From Microglena sp. YARC (lineage: Eukaryota; Chlorophyta; Chlorophyceae; Chlamydomonadales; Chlamydomonadaceae), in assembly GCA_022414725.1 (NCBI GenBank), contig CM039462.1, forward strand, positions 179,047,404 to 179,111,403: a stretch of 64,000 nucleotides of DNA, given 5' to 3'. The translations under genes and the position numbers were made by a program. The notes below the pieces were generated by a model. The model was not told the origin of the DNA, searched no databases, and saw nothing but the letters and a program-made list of their open reading frames with translations. Numbering within the stretch: the stretch's first letter is position 1; every line of letters begins with the position of its first letter. Positions 37,257-49,372 of the stretch are shown in pieces.

Positions 37257-38043
37257 TGTTGAGAGTTATCACACATCCAGACTCTCCCCTGATGTATGCT
37301 CTCCCCATGTGGTGACACTCCAGGGTACCTCCCCTTGATGAAGCTAAGTGGATGGTGACAGGGTGCTGGAGGGTCTGAATATGTGTCAGGAGGGATGCAT
37401 CACTTGTGATGTGGGTGGTAGCTCCACTGTCTATGCACCAGTCGTTCTTGAGACTTGAGAGCTTCTCCAGCATCCTTGCAGCAGTTCCAGCTTGCCTTTC
37501 ACTTGTAGACTCAGGTGATGAAGAGACAAGGTCTGGTGGAGTGTCATTGCCATCTTGTTCAGGCACCCCTGGTGGAAGGGCAGCATCATTGTCTCCATCA
37601 GTAGGCATGGGGGGGAATGCATCATTTCGCAGAGACAAGGTGGCCATTGCTGATGCACATGCAGGGGACAGAGAAGGAGCAGGCGCACTGGTGCTTGGGG
37701 TCGGTGGGGCAAATTCCTCAGCATAGGTGAAAGCATATTCCTCCATGGGCTCCTCAAATTGAAATTAAAATTTTGAAATTGAAATTGTTACATCCGTGTA
37801 ATACAGTTACTCACAGGGCGTGAAGTTAAGGACACCATATTGTAAGCCGGAGCTAGCTACAGTCACCGTATGGGCTCCTCAATGTCATACCTTTTAGTGT
37901 TGTCGTCCAGCTCCAGAGCGATGAAGTCGGCAATGTCCTCCTCACTGTCAGATGGCTCCTCATCTGCAACGTTGGCGAAACGCTGCTTGCTGCGCCTCAT
38001 CTTGTCGTATCCACCTTGGCGAGGCAACAATTAGGACAGAATA

Positions 38044-38288
38044 TGTTATTCACCGGGTTTCACCGGCTCACCTAGAGTGACTTAGAGTGCACAGGACTCC
38101 TCCCTGCTGCACTGTACTGCTGTGCCGATGCCAGCTATGGCACGGACACTGATGCCGGTACCATGAGGTACCGCGGCATCCCAGTACTTTCTCCTAGCGC
38201 ATTGATCGAATGCTTATCTAACTGTAAAGATCTTATCCTTACCGTCTTCCCCTTGTCTCTGTGCTTTGCACAAACTCCGGAATTCACA
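38044..38288 (+). repeat. Left LTR of the outer element
   Basis: 245 bp, TG...CA ends. It differs from the right LTR at the CC(T/C)TGTC- and GGTAC(C/T)ATG-type positions. GGTTATGGTCCCTTCGC follows as the candidate primer-binding site. Confidence 0.9.
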
Positions 38289-38477
38289 GGTTATGGTCCC
38301 TTCGCTTTAGATTGTCCTTGCTCGACGGTATTCCGAGCTGAAGGGCATTTTGATTGTTGTCGCGCGGAGTGAATCAATTGAAAGGAGTGAAGAAAGCTCC
38401 ACCCGACAAGAACCTCCCCGCTGGGACACCACTCTTGTGCGGTATATCATCCGCGTATCCGGATTGATCCTGCTCCA

Positions 38478-38655
38478 TTGAGCATCAAGCTGTCGTCCAG
38501 CAAAAAACCCCTCACCCCCCTGACAACCATCTCTACCTCCACTGCGCCCCCACCACCCCCTTCTCATCTCCCACGTCCCGTTGTTTACGCAACCTCAGCC
38601 GTCTCTCCGTCACCTCCTGACCTCTCCACTCTCCAGCTTCCTCCCCAGTTGGTCT
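38478..38655 (+). pseudogene. gag: Truncated Gag-like start of the outer element
   Basis: A frame opens MSIKLSSSKKPLTPLTTIST and continues Pro/Ser-rich until the border of the nested element. Most of Gag and all of the protease are missing from both sides of the insertion. Confidence 0.4.
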
Positions 38656-39091
38656 CTATCAGCTATTAAGCACTTCTAAGAGTGGACAGAGATGTATGCA
38701 GCGGAGACAGACGCGCCAATCTATACACAGAGACGAGAATAACGTTACAAGCAAGGACGTACACTAAAGGACACCAGCGGTGGGCGAAGTGGATGCCTGT
38801 AACCTGAATAGACCCTAAGCCCGGATCTTGTCACCCTGACACCGTTTAACACAGGACATGTCAGGGAGAGACCGATAAGACACAGAGAGACAGGCAGTCA
38901 ATAGGAAGCTGACACTGAGTCACTAAAGGATGACTCAGTTCTACGGGAAGCTATCACTATGGGAAGCTATCAGGGCCGATAGTTCTAAGGAAGTACATAA
39001 GTAGTCACCAAGTCATAAAACGCTTGAGAGCACCGCAATTCATGCTGACACTCCACCTATGACACAGGTGACATACAATACTACTACTCCA
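38656..39091 (-). repeat. 3' LTR of the inner element
   Basis: Matches 45325-45760 except AAGGAAGTAC against AAGGGAGTAC. Confidence 0.88.
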
Positions 39092-39401
39092 CCTATGGCA
39101 CTGGGGACATAGAACTATATGTAACAGATTAAAAAAAAAAATTAAAGAACTCCGAAAAAACGAGAGAACTTCAAATGTAACCCAAAGGGTGTAAATGAAG
39201 GAATGGACCAAGGCAAAATACCAAAGAGTGCCAAGGGAGAAAAGAGGATAACCGAATATCAATGACGGGTAACAACGGTATAGAAAACCCGATCCGGGAA
39301 TAGGAACCTAATGCCATACAATGATAACCAAAAAAAAAAACAAGAAACGTATGTAACCAAAAAAAAAAACTAAAAAAAAAAATGACCCTAAGAAGTAGCG
39401 G

Positions 39402-42400
39402 TCATTCCAAGCATACGGACAAACCGCCAGAACACAGCAGGATCAAGGGCTTGGTGAAGGGGTCAGCACAGTTATCCACAGTGTTAACATAGGCAACAGC
39501 CAGTTGGCCATCCTCCACCAGCTCCTTGATGTAGTGATGAATAACATCAATGTGCTTGCTGCGAGGCAGAAGCTGCCAGTCAGTGGCCCAACTCAGGGAA
39601 CCTAAGTTTGTCACCCTGAATTGTAACCAAAGCACAAGGCAGACCCAGATCCACCCTCAATTTCTTCAACCATTGGACCTCCCTGGCAGCCTGGGACAGG
39701 GCCTGATACTCAGCCTCACTAGAGCTAATAGCAACAGTAGGCTGTCGCTTGCTCATCCAGTTAACAATGCACCCACCAGCTAGAACTGCAAAGCCAGTCT
39801 GAGATCTCCTGTCAGACCCATCATCAGCATAAGATGAGTCACTAAAGACAGTAAAAGTGAAATCAGGGCTGTGGGTGTAAGTGAGACCCAGGTGAGAATG
39901 TGTTCTCAAATACAAGAGTAACCGTTTGGCAGCCCCCCAGAGAGAGACTGTAGGGTGAGCAGAGAACCTGGATAAATAGCTAACAGCAAAGGAAATATCA
40001 GGCCTGGTGCAAGTGGCCAGGTATAGCAAAGCACCTACAAGAGAGAGGTACTGGCTATTAGACGGCAGGGGCTCTCCAGGGGCGTCAGAAACAGTGGATT
40101 TGGCCATGGGAGCAGCAAACTTGGGTGGGGCAGCAGCAGTAAGACCAAACTGCTCCACCAGATCAACAATGTAGGTGTGCTGAGAGAGATTGATCTGAAC
40201 ACACCTGCCTTCAGAGTCAAGGGTAACATCCATGTCCAAAGAGAGGAACTGAATTGGAACACCCATCTCTTTGACCTCCCAGCCAGCTGCTTCTATTGCC
40301 TGGATCAGCAACACATACCTATCCAGCTCACTAAAAGCACAGATAAAGTCATCAACATAGGTCAGGACATAGCTCCACCCACCATCAGAATCCTTCCTAA
40401 AGTACAGAGCAGGTTCTGCCTTGCACATAGTAAAGCCATGAGCAACCAGAACCCGCTTGACACCCCTACTCCAAGCTCTGGGTGCCTGCTTCAATCCATA
40501 AAGGGACTTGATCAGTTTGCAGACAAGTGGAACACCGTTAGGACCAAGGTGCCTAAAGCCCTCAGGCTGGTGGCAGTACAGGTCCAGACCAGGCTCCAGC
40601 TTGGCATTTAGGAATGCAGTCTTGATGTCTAGCTGCCGAACAAACATCTTCCTATGAGTGATGGCAGCCAGGAGCACCCTAAGACCTGCTTTGGAGGAGA
40701 CAGGGGCGTATACATCATGAAAATCCAGCCCAGGACGCTGCAGAAAACCACGGACCACAAAACGTGCCTTGAAGCGTATAGTACCATCAACACCAATCTT
40801 CTTCACAAATAACCACCTGCCAGACAGGATCTTCTGCTTACGAGGCTGTGGAGTGAGAACCCATGTACCATGGGCATGAAGGGACGCCATCTCATCCTTC
40901 ATGGCAAGAAGCCATTGATCCCTGTCAGGGTTGGTATGCAACATGGCAGCTTTGTAGGTCAGTTCAGTGGTGGATGCAACAGATGCTCCCACGTACAAGC
41001 AGTTTACTTGTACATGGGCAGCGGGGGTATCAGCAGTATCAGCAGTAACCATTAGGAAATCCCCCAGTGCAGAACTACTGCCTGGTTGAACAGGGCCGGC
41101 CTTCTTTGCCTCTAAATCAACGAAGCCTGGGTCGACCGGAACACCCCAGCCATACGCAGTATCGGAGCCTGACCACGGTTCAAGATCATCACTTGCATCA
41201 TCTGCAACGGCTACATCATCACCCGGACTCCTGAGTAATCTATCAGAGACGGCAGGAGGTGAAGCGTTCACCAACTCCATCGAGCTATCAGTGATGATGG
41301 GAGTATGATGACTAGTAGGCAATGGATCTAACAAAGGATCCACTATGGTCTGAGTTGGTGTAAATCCAACGACTTCACCGACGGAATGTGACGCAGAGGA
41401 GGGCCTGGCGACCCCCTGAGATTCGGCTAAGATTTTGTCCGTAGGAGCCGCAGAAACTCGCCCGCCCAGTGTGTTCTCACGCAAAACAGTACCACTGGCC
41501 CCCGACCTAGGTCGCAGAGTCATCCTATGGCCAGGACAGTGGTCAACAATTGGGGAAGACAAAGGGTCCAGGGAATCAACCGCAACCTCAGGCATGTGTC
41601 CGTTGATGGCGGCAGGGATGCTAGAGACATATGGCGACCCATCATAGGGAGTTAGCCCAGGAATGCAGTTATGATCAAACTGCTCATAGAAGAGTACATC
41701 ACGACTCTCTACTACCTGGCGCAACTTAGGAACCCAAACAAAATAACCCTTACTCACCAGAGAATACCCAACCAGTCTACCAGATAACGCCCTTTCGTCT
41801 AGCTTATTACGTTTCTTCCCATTGACTAGAGTAACATAGCAGGGGCATCCAAACACACGTAATAACGACACATCAGGTTTCACCCCATAAAACAACTCAA
41901 AGGGTGTCTTGCGTCCCTGGTTAGGCAGACGGTTTCTAAGGTAACAAGCAGCCAGGAAGGCATAGGGCCAAAAGGACTTAGTAAGCTTAGACTCCAAGTG
42001 GATACTCCTAGCTATATTCTGAAGGACCCCATTATACCTTTCCACAGTTGCATTCTGCTGTGCAGTGTATGCCAAAGACAACTCATGTACTGCCCCAACC
42101 GATTCTAACCAATCCTCGAACCATTTAACTATAAACTCTTTAGCCCTGTCAGATCTCAGACACTTAAAGGCAAACCCCTGCAGCTGATTTGACCATCTGA
42201 GGATGATAGTCTGGACTGCTAAGGGAGCTTCATCCTTGGTCCTCAAGCACAATACCTCAGCATAGCCAGAGAATTGGTCTACAAGGCACAAGATATAAAA
42301 CTCCCCACGAAGACCCCTAATATGAACCGGTCCCATGATATCCAAGTGAAGGCGTTGGAGGGGTGCAAGGACCTCAGTCATGCTTTCTTTAGGAAAAGGG

Positions 42401-43092
42401 AGACGCTTTCCCTTAGCCTTTTGACAAGCATCACATGGGATCTTACCCATCTTTTGTACTTGATGAAGGCTGAGGGGTAAGTTCTTAACCATACCACGCT
42501 TGACAAGGTTGTGCAAGGCATCATAACCGGGATGACCCAGTCGCCTATGCCACAACCATGCAGGAGTGGTAGGGATAATAACTCCACCGTCCTCATCAAC
42601 ATCAAGTGCAAAAGCTGGATAATATTCAGCAACCCTCAAACAACGACTGGAGGTGTGACAAGGCCTACATGCAAACTTATACACACCATCACTGGAAGCA
42701 GGAAAGGACCAGAGCACAGAAGAGCCCTGAGTGGCAGTACAACTAATACTATCAAAAGCAATCTTGCAGTGGAGGGAATGAGCTACAGCATGTACGGACA
42801 GGAGATTTACTGGACAGTGGGGTATGTATAGAACATTGGTTAAGGTGATTGATGTTGGTAACCAATCACTACATAACACAATGGACCCCATACCCTCTGA
42901 CCGTTGAATCACCCCATCAGCAAATCGAACTGCAGGCCCAACAGCAGAGGATTCAAACACAGTGAACAACGACCTATCACCTGTGATTGACATCCCAGCT
43001 CCCGAGTCCACATGCCAGATACCTTCAGAAAGACTTGGGCTGCAAATGTTTGAGAACTTAGTCGTGCAAGAAAATAGGACAGAGCTTACCTC
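39402..43092 (-). CDS. pol: Inner copia pol: protease, integrase, RT, RNase H (one frameshift)
   Basis: The frame 43011-39580 (extending up to the UAG at 43095) holds the protease motif DSGAG, then the HHCC zinc region (WHRRLGH near residue 155, CDAC near 193). The integrase core has Asp224, Asp288 and Glu324 with the typical 35-residue D-E gap. The reverse transcriptase has YVDD near residue 885, and RNase H follows. Near 39610 a one-base change in an A run moves the last part of RNase H (RSKHIDVIHHYIKEL) to another frame ending at 39402. Otherwise the gene looks complete. Confidence 0.88.
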
Positions 43093-45288
43093 CTAGTTCT
43101 TTGAAATGGCGTACCCATCGATCTGAGCCTGCAAGGACGACAGCTGCTTACGTGTAAGCGACCCTGGAAGGGCCAAAGCTACGGGCACCGGTTCAGAACC
43201 AGGTGCACGTCCCTTGGCCTTTCTGAGTTCCGGATACTTTGTAAAGCAGCGGTCTTCCGAGTGGCTCGTTTTCGAACGACAGGGTCCCCAAGTGCAATCC
43301 AAGCGCCTCTTGGTGCCCCCGGAACTCTGAGAACCAGATCCCTTGCCCCGCTGGAAAGCAGCATTAGCAGGGATCTGGGGAGGGTCGCGGGACCAGCCAG
43401 GATGCCTTGGATCAGACCTGGGGAGAGACACATTTAAGAAATCTAACGATCTATAAGCATCAAGACAAGACCAGTAGTCTACGGTCTTGTTCTGGTACAA
43501 CTCAAAGCCAAACTGGAGGCGCAGCGAATCGAATCGAGGGTGAGTGATGCCATTGATTATAGTGTGCATCGCGTGACGCTGCGGCTGCGGGTATCCCGCA
43601 CTGCGAAGATCAGTGCACAACTGCCGCACCCTGCGAAAGAACACATCCACGGGTTCAGAGTTGTTCATGGTCACAACTACGAAGCTCAACAAGCATGAGG
43701 GGAACCCGAGCAGCAAGGGCATCAGAATGCTGCCTCTTGATATGCAGTAAGATATCGCGAGGTGTGGCAAAAATCCTGATACACCTGTACCATCGGTTCC
43801 GTCATGTGCGCGAGCATCATGGTGAGACACATGAACTCCTGGCGTGCAAGGGGCAGGGTACTAAATCCTAACAGTGCAGGATCTACACGAGTCTGACTAG
43901 GAGAGGCAGGTGGTGAGGCAACAGGCGAAAACGGCGTGGCATTATACATAGCGCGAACCGACAGAAAGTACTCGGCAGCGATGCCATCATCATATGCACG
44001 CTGGTCATCAAGGTTCTCAATCTCATCCAAAGAACTCGCAACATTTACGAGTAGCTCAAAATCTGGCCTAGGAGGTACAAAGCTGAGAGGAACTTTGGCA
44101 AACTGGTACTTGCGTAGATTTGCATTTCGAACTCCCAATCCACCAAAGGTAGCACCACCAGGAGGGGGTAGTCAATCCCTGCCTGCACAGGCCCCAGATA
44201 AGCACGGCATGCAAGACCCAACTCAGAGAACACCATCACTCGCCTAGCCCGCCCCTTTGTATCTAGATTAGCCCGAGTGGCAGCCTGATCCATCCTACCG
44301 TACAAAGTGCGGTCCAAGGAGTCACCAGCTTTCTGCGCCTGGCGAATTTGGCGGCAACTCCGCACATCCATGCGCGAAGGTGTGGAGCCATCAAGCAGGT
44401 GCTCCCAGTATAAGCATCCCAGCGAGCGATTCGGGTAGTAGGGCAGGGGGGGAGGAAAAGGAGAAGGGGCAGGAGGCTGCTCCACCGGTGGAGGTGGAGG
44501 TGGATTCAGGGAGGGGCCAGCAGCATCGCTGTGGACACTCGAGGCAGCAGCAGCAGTCTCACGAGACCGCGTGTGGTAGCCAGCCAGAGCTCGCTCAGAA
44601 GGGTTGCGAACAAAGGGAAGGGGAGGAATCAAAGGACCAAGTGACGAGCTTCTCAGCAAAGTCGGCATAGCCAACTCAGGTACCGCAGGTGGATGCGGAG
44701 GAGCAGTCGGAGGCTTGTAGACAGGAGGAGGAGGAGGAGGAGGAGGAGCCGACTGGTGCTCAAACACCGGAGACTCAAAAACACGAGTGGCAGTGGAAGG
44801 TGTGACTCCACCGAAGTCACCACTCCGCGCACTCTGTAGGTCTTCCTCTTTGTCGTCATCGTCATCCTCAGTGTAGTAGCCATCTTCATGCTTATGGCGA
44901 GCCAGATCAGCATTGTCATACTCAAAACGGGCATCAGGAGGCGGAGGAGAAGACTTGTATTTGATGATCTGAGTCGAGACGCAGCATAGACGCATCAGAA
45001 TATCCTCTACCTCAGGAAGGAGGCGTTGGACAAGAGGAGAAGGAGGGAGAGAAATGGAGGTTTGGTAGGGGGGATGTCTTCCATGATGGCGGAAGGAGAC
45101 TCATCTAAGGCAGCAAAGGCCGCTGGCGCGCAATCATCGAGCCAATCAGTGGGAACACGAGTCTTGAACGGAAGAATGCGGTCGCAGCCATTGGATACAA
45201 TGACGCTCTCCATACCGCGCGACCAAGACAAACCATTCTGTGGGGTTAGCTTTTCGAAGCCGGCAGGAGGCCCACGCGGAAGTTGCAT
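43093..45288 (-). pseudogene. gag: Inner copia gag, several frameshifts
   Basis: Gag starts MQLPRGPPAGFEKLTPQNGL at 45288 and is readable to a zinc knuckle (C-x4-C-x5-H-x4-C, CTWGPCRSKTSHSEDRC) near 43260. It ends at TAG 43095-43093 in the same frame as pol. Frame changes fall at homopolymers: C6 near 45070, C5 near 44166, T5 near 43773 and C4 near 43702. Either the copy is dead or the assembly has indel errors. Confidence 0.75.
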
Positions 45289-45324
45289 TATAAAGCAGTG
45301 GTAGATCGAGATGAAGCCCAGAAC

Positions 45325-45760
45325 CTATCAGCTATTAAGCACTTCTAAGAGTGGACAGAGATGTATGCAGCGGAGACAGACGCGCCAATCTATACACAGA
45401 GACGAGAATAACGTTACAAGCAAGGACGTACACTAAAGGACACCAGCGGTGGGCGAAGTGGATGCCTGTAACCTGAATAGACCCTAAGCCCGGATCTTGT
45501 CACCCTGACACCGTTTAACACAGGACATGTCAGGGAGAGACCGATAAGACACAGAGAGACAGGCAGTCAATAGGAAGCTGACACTGAGTCACTAAAGGAT
45601 GACTCAGTTCTACGGGAAGCTATCACTATGGGAAGCTATCAGGGCCGATAGTTCTAAGGGAGTACATAAGTAGTCACCAAGTCATAAAACGCTTGAGAGC
45701 ACCGCAATTCATGCTGACACTCCACCTATGACACAGGTGACATACAATACTACTACTCCA
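45325..45760 (-). repeat. 5' LTR of the inner element
   Basis: 436 bp, nearly identical to 38656-39091. The gag ATG lies 37 bp downstream on the minus strand. Confidence 0.88.
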
Positions 45761-45762
45761 CT

Positions 45763-48700
45763 AATACCCTTATCCATGGGACATGTCTGAACATAGTAAT
45801 GGCCGCCATTTCCAGAAATACCCAACAAACAGCAGAACTTCTCCACAACAGAATGGGTCACCTTTCCTACAGCAGTTTAGTCAGGCTCATTTCTGAACAC
45901 ATGGTCACAGGCACAGATGTCACCACTGCAGCCTGCAACAAAATGAGAAAGCAAACTTGTGAAGTGTGTGTCCTATCTAAAATGGACAAGAACCCATATC
46001 CTACATCATCCACACGTGCCACAAGACCCTTGCAAATCATCCACATTGACATGAGTGGAAAGATGAAAGTCCCCAGTCTTAATGGTAACATATACTTACA
46101 AGGCATTCTAGATGACCACTCAAAGTACTCCATAGTCACATTCCACAAAAACAAACACACAGTGCCCAAAGACACCATACATGAACTGGAACGGTATGAA
46201 GTCCTTACAGATAACAAAATAGGCACCATTTTCTGTGACAATGGATCAGAGTACATCTGCAAATCATTTGGAAACTGGTGCAAAAAGAAAGGCATTACCC
46301 TCAACTTCACAGTACCTAACAATCCAGCCACTAATGGAAGAGCAGAACGTCTCATACGCACTCTCCATGACAGAGCCACTGCCCTCCTCATCTCATCCAA
46401 ATTTCCTAACAGATACTGGGCTGACGTGGTGAAGAATGCTAGCATCTTGAGAAACCCCAGCCCCACTTCTGACTCAGACAAAACTCCCTATGAAATGTTC
46501 CATGGCGTCAAGCCTAAGATTGATCACCTCAGAACCATTGGGTGCACAGCCTACGTCCACATACCACCCAAATCCAGAGCATGGAAGTTTGCACCATCAG
46601 CCAAAATCACTAGACTCATTGGCTACTCCCACATCAGAAAAGCTTACAGAGTTGTAGAATCCAACCATAAGATCTATGATGCTAGAGACATCACCTTCAA
46701 TGAGTCTGAGAACCTGGCAGGAAAGAACGGATTCCCCAGTGCAGATGCTGAAATCCTAGGCATGTATGAAGAAGACACCCCTGGTGAACCTGAAGATGAA
46801 GACACTCCCTCACCATCCCAATCTCCCTCAGAAAACAAAGCCATTGAAGCATTGCGTGAAAGAAACAAGGCAAACATGGGAGCATGGGGATCACCAGAAG
46901 ATATAGATGATAGCTACCTACCCAGTTCAGTGCACCAGCAAGGTACTATTGCCCCACAGCACAGTGCACCGCAACCCAACAACGATGTTGAACAAGGAAA
47001 TGAACGCAACCCCACACAGTCCCAGGCTGGTGACCTCCCCAACCTGATGTCATCACAAGGCAATACACCAGAACATGCACTCACCTCTCCTGCACCAGCA
47101 CAGCAACAGGCATCAACCCCTCCCCCAGAAGCTGCACTCACCCAACCCCGCCGTGGTGGCAGAGAAAGACATGCACCTAACCACCTAGCATTCCTAGCTG
47201 CAGACCAGATCATCATACCCAAGAATGAAAGAGAAGCACTGGCTAGCCCTCAAGCAAAAGATTGGAAGGCTGTCATGGATGCAGAACTAGCAGCACTAGC
47301 AGAAATGAACACCTGGACCCTAGCAGAACTCCCACATGGAGCCAAAGCCATAGGTACTAGATGGGTCTTTGACATCAAGCAATCAGTGGATGGTCAGCTA
47401 GTCAGGTACAAAGCACGTCTAGTAGCAAAAGGATATGCCCAACGCCCTGGCATGGACTATGATGAAGTATTTGCACCAGTTGCCAAACATGCCACCATCA
47501 GGTACATTCTGTCCATGGCTGCAGACCCCTCAGCTCATCTTGCTCAACTTGATGTCTCCACAACATTCCTCAATGGAGTAGTGGAAGAGGAACTGTACTG
47601 TTCCCAACCCCCAGGGTTTGAAAGAGACCACAGGTTTTGCCGCATGTGGAAATGCCTCTATGGTCTGAAGCAAGCATCAAGGCAGTGGTATCTAAAAGTC
47701 AAAGAGGATATGACAGCCCTTGGCTTCAGAGAAGTTGATGTTGACCAAGGCCTCTTCCTGCTCCCTGGGCCAACAACACGACCCCTCATCTGGGTCCTCC
47801 TCTGGGTTGATGACTTCCTACTGCTATCCTTTGACAAGGACATCCTCCAGCAGTACAAAGACAAGATCATGAAACTCTACAAGACCAGAGATCTTGGAGA
47901 ACCATCTGTCTTTGTGGGCTATGAAATCACAAGAGATGCAACTGCTGGAACCCTGCACATCTGCCAGTCCAGGTTCACTCAAGACCTGCTCAAGGCCCAC
48001 AGCATGCTCCCTGAGCCCAACAGCACCAGGTTCCCCATCCCACTGCAGCCTGATGCACCCCTCCCTTATCCTGAAAAGGACACACCAGACTCTGGCCTTC
48101 CCCTTGCACAGATTGTAGGATCCCTTAACTACCTGGCAGTCAACACCAGACCTGATATTGCACAAGCAGTCAACAGATTGGCCAGGCACAGTGCTCACCC
48201 CCTCCATGACCACATGGAAGCTGCCACAGGTATCCTCAAGTACCTGTCCAACACACCTGATCATGGGATCACCTACACCCACTCCAAGAAGCTCCTCACT
48301 GGCTACTGTGACTCTGACCATGCTGCCTGCCCTATCACAAGGAAGTCCACAACAGGCTATGTCTTCCTCAACCAGGTGGGAGCCATCTCATGGGCATCCA
48401 AAATCCAAGCATCTGCCACTGCCCTGTCCACCACAGAAGCTGAGTTCATGGCAGCTACCTCTGCAGCCCAAGAAGGAATGTGGTTGAGGAAACTGCAATT
48501 CTCTGCCACAGGTACCATGCCCCCTGCACTCACCATTAATGGTGACAACCAAGCTGCACTCAGTGCATGGAACCAAAAGAAGCTTTCTTCCAGGCTCAAG
48601 CATATGGAAACAAGATTCCACTTCCTCAAAGAGCAACCCAAGAAAGAAGGCATCAAGCTCAACTGGATTCCCACTGCTGCCAACATGGCTGACATGCTCA

Positions 48701-48777
48701 CCAAAGCTCTGCCCAGGTCCAAGTTCTGTGTATTCAGACAGCAGATTGGCTGCACTGGAAAGATCAAGCTTGACTAA
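45763..48777 (+). CDS. pol: Outer copia pol: integrase, RT, RNase H
   Basis: The frame is open from the insertion border; the first ATG is at 45799 (992 residues from there). It contains the HHCC region (HNRMGH, CEVC), integrase Asp84, Asp147 and Glu183 (35-residue gap), a Pro/Ser/Gln-rich linker, reverse transcriptase with WVDD near residue 670, and complete RNase H ending KHMETRFHFLKE...LTKALPRSKF. No frameshift or internal stop is seen. The missing protease and Gag mean it cannot be autonomous. Not related closely to the inner pol. Confidence 0.9.
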   Translation, partial: NTLIHGTCLNIVMAAISRNTQQTAELLHNRMGHLSYSSLVRLISEHMVTGTDVTTAACNKMRKQTCEVCVLSKMDKNPYPTSSTRATRPLQIIHIDMSGKMKVPSLNGNIYLQGILDDHSKYSIVTFHKNKHTVPKDTIHELERYEVLTDNKIGTIFCDNGSEYICKSFGNWCKKKGITLNFTVPNNPATNGRAERLIRTLHDRATALLISSKFPNRYWADVVKNASILRNPSPTSDSDKTPYEMFHGVKPKIDHLRTIGCTAYVHIPPKSRAWKFAPSAKITRLIGYSHIRKAYRVVESNHKIYDARDITFNESENLAGKNGFPSADAEILGMYEEDTPGEPEDEDTPSPSQSPSENKAIEALRERNKANMGAWGSPEDIDDSYLPSSVHQQGTIAPQHSAPQPNNDVEQGNERNPTQSQAGDLPNLMSSQGNTPEHALTSPAPAQQQASTPPPEAALTQPRRGGRERHAPNHLAFLAADQIIIPKNEREALASPQAKDWKAVMDAELAALAEMNTWTLAELPHGAKAIGTRWVFDIKQSVDGQLVRYKARLVAKGYAQRPGMDYDEVFAPVAKHATIRYILSMAADPSAHLAQLDVSTTFLNGVVEEELYCSQPPGFERDHRFCRMWKCLYGLKQASRQWYLKVKEDMTALGFREVDVDQGLFLLPGPTTRPLIWVLLWVDDFLLLSFDKDILQQYKDKIMKLYKTRDLGEPSVFVGYEITRDATAGTLHICQSRFTQDLLKAHSMLPEPNSTRFPIPLQPDAPLPYPEKDTPDSGLPLAQIVGSLNYLAVNTRPDIAQAVNRLARHSAHPLHDHMEAATGILKYLSNTPDHGITYTHSKKLLTGYCDSDHAACPITRKSTTGYVFLNQVGAISWASKIQASATALSTTEAEFMAATSAAQEGMWLRKLQFSATGTMPPALTINGDNQAALSAWNQKKLSSRLKHMETRFHFLKEQPKKEGIKLNWIPTAANMADMLTKALPRSKFCVFRQQIGCTGKIKLD

Positions 48778-49122
48778 AATTGACACATGCCTCTGTAGCC
48801 CGTCTGAGCCCATGCTAAATTTCCTGACAGATACTGGTTCAAGCTTTTCCCTAGATATTGATTGATTGCACTTTTACTTACTGCTTTCTTCTATTTTAGT
48901 TTAGCTTTGAACAAGATACCCTGTCCTGCAGGATATTCTTAGACCAATCCTGCCCTTTACATGTCAAGTTTCAGCCTGCCCCCTAAGTCAGTCCACCTGT
49001 CAGTTAAGCTTTACCATACATAGCATTACAGCCAATGGATATTTTAAGTCCCTCTAGTTTTCTTTAGACTCCTCTAATTCCAGGAATTCTCGAACATGAA
49101 GAATACCAGGAATTGGGGGGGA

Positions 49123-49367
49123 TGTTATTCACCGGGTTTCACCGGCTCACCTAGAGTGACTTAGAGTGCACAGGACTCCTCCCTGCTGCACTGTACTGCT
49201 GTGCCGATGCCAGCTATGGCACGGACACTGATGCCGGTACTATGAGGTACCGCGGCATCCCAGTACTTTCTCCTAGCGCATTGATCGAATGCTTATCTAA
49301 CTGTAAAGATCTTATCCTTACCGTCTTCCCCTCGTCTCTGTGCTTTGCACAAACTCCGGAATTCACA
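49123..49367 (+). repeat. Right LTR of the outer element
   Basis: 245 bp, directly preceded by the polypurine tract AATTGGGGGGGA and followed by GAATA. Confidence 0.92.
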
Positions 49368-49372
49368 GAATA

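Larger units (their letters stand above)
38656..45760 (-). mobile_element. Inner Ty1/copia LTR retrotransposon (minus strand)
   Basis: 436-bp direct repeats at 38656-39091 and 45325-45760 differ at about one position. Between them lie, in minus-strand order, a frameshifted gag and a nearly intact pol. The 5' LTR end reads TGGAGTAGTAGTATTG. No 5-bp target duplication is visible at the outer borders (GGTCT on the left, CTAAT on the right), unlike the outer element. Confidence 0.9.
38039..49372 (+). mobile_element. Outer Ty1/copia LTR retrotransposon with nested insertion
   Basis: Two same-orientation 245-bp LTRs (38044-38288 and 49123-49367) start TGTTATTCACCGGG and end AATTCACA. They differ at about two positions and are flanked by the exact 5-bp target duplication GAATA (38039-38043, 49368-49372). 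A polypurine tract (AATTGGGGGGGA) precedes the right LTR. The interior holds a short Gag-like start, the nested minus-strand element, and an intact integrase-RT-RNase H frame. The near-identical LTRs imply recent insertion. It interrupts the older copia fragment. Confidence 0.92.

Noticed and set aside
39580..39640. Programmed frameshift in the inner pol
   Set aside because: It lies inside RNase H, where copia elements have no recoding. A simple one-base change in an A run explains it.
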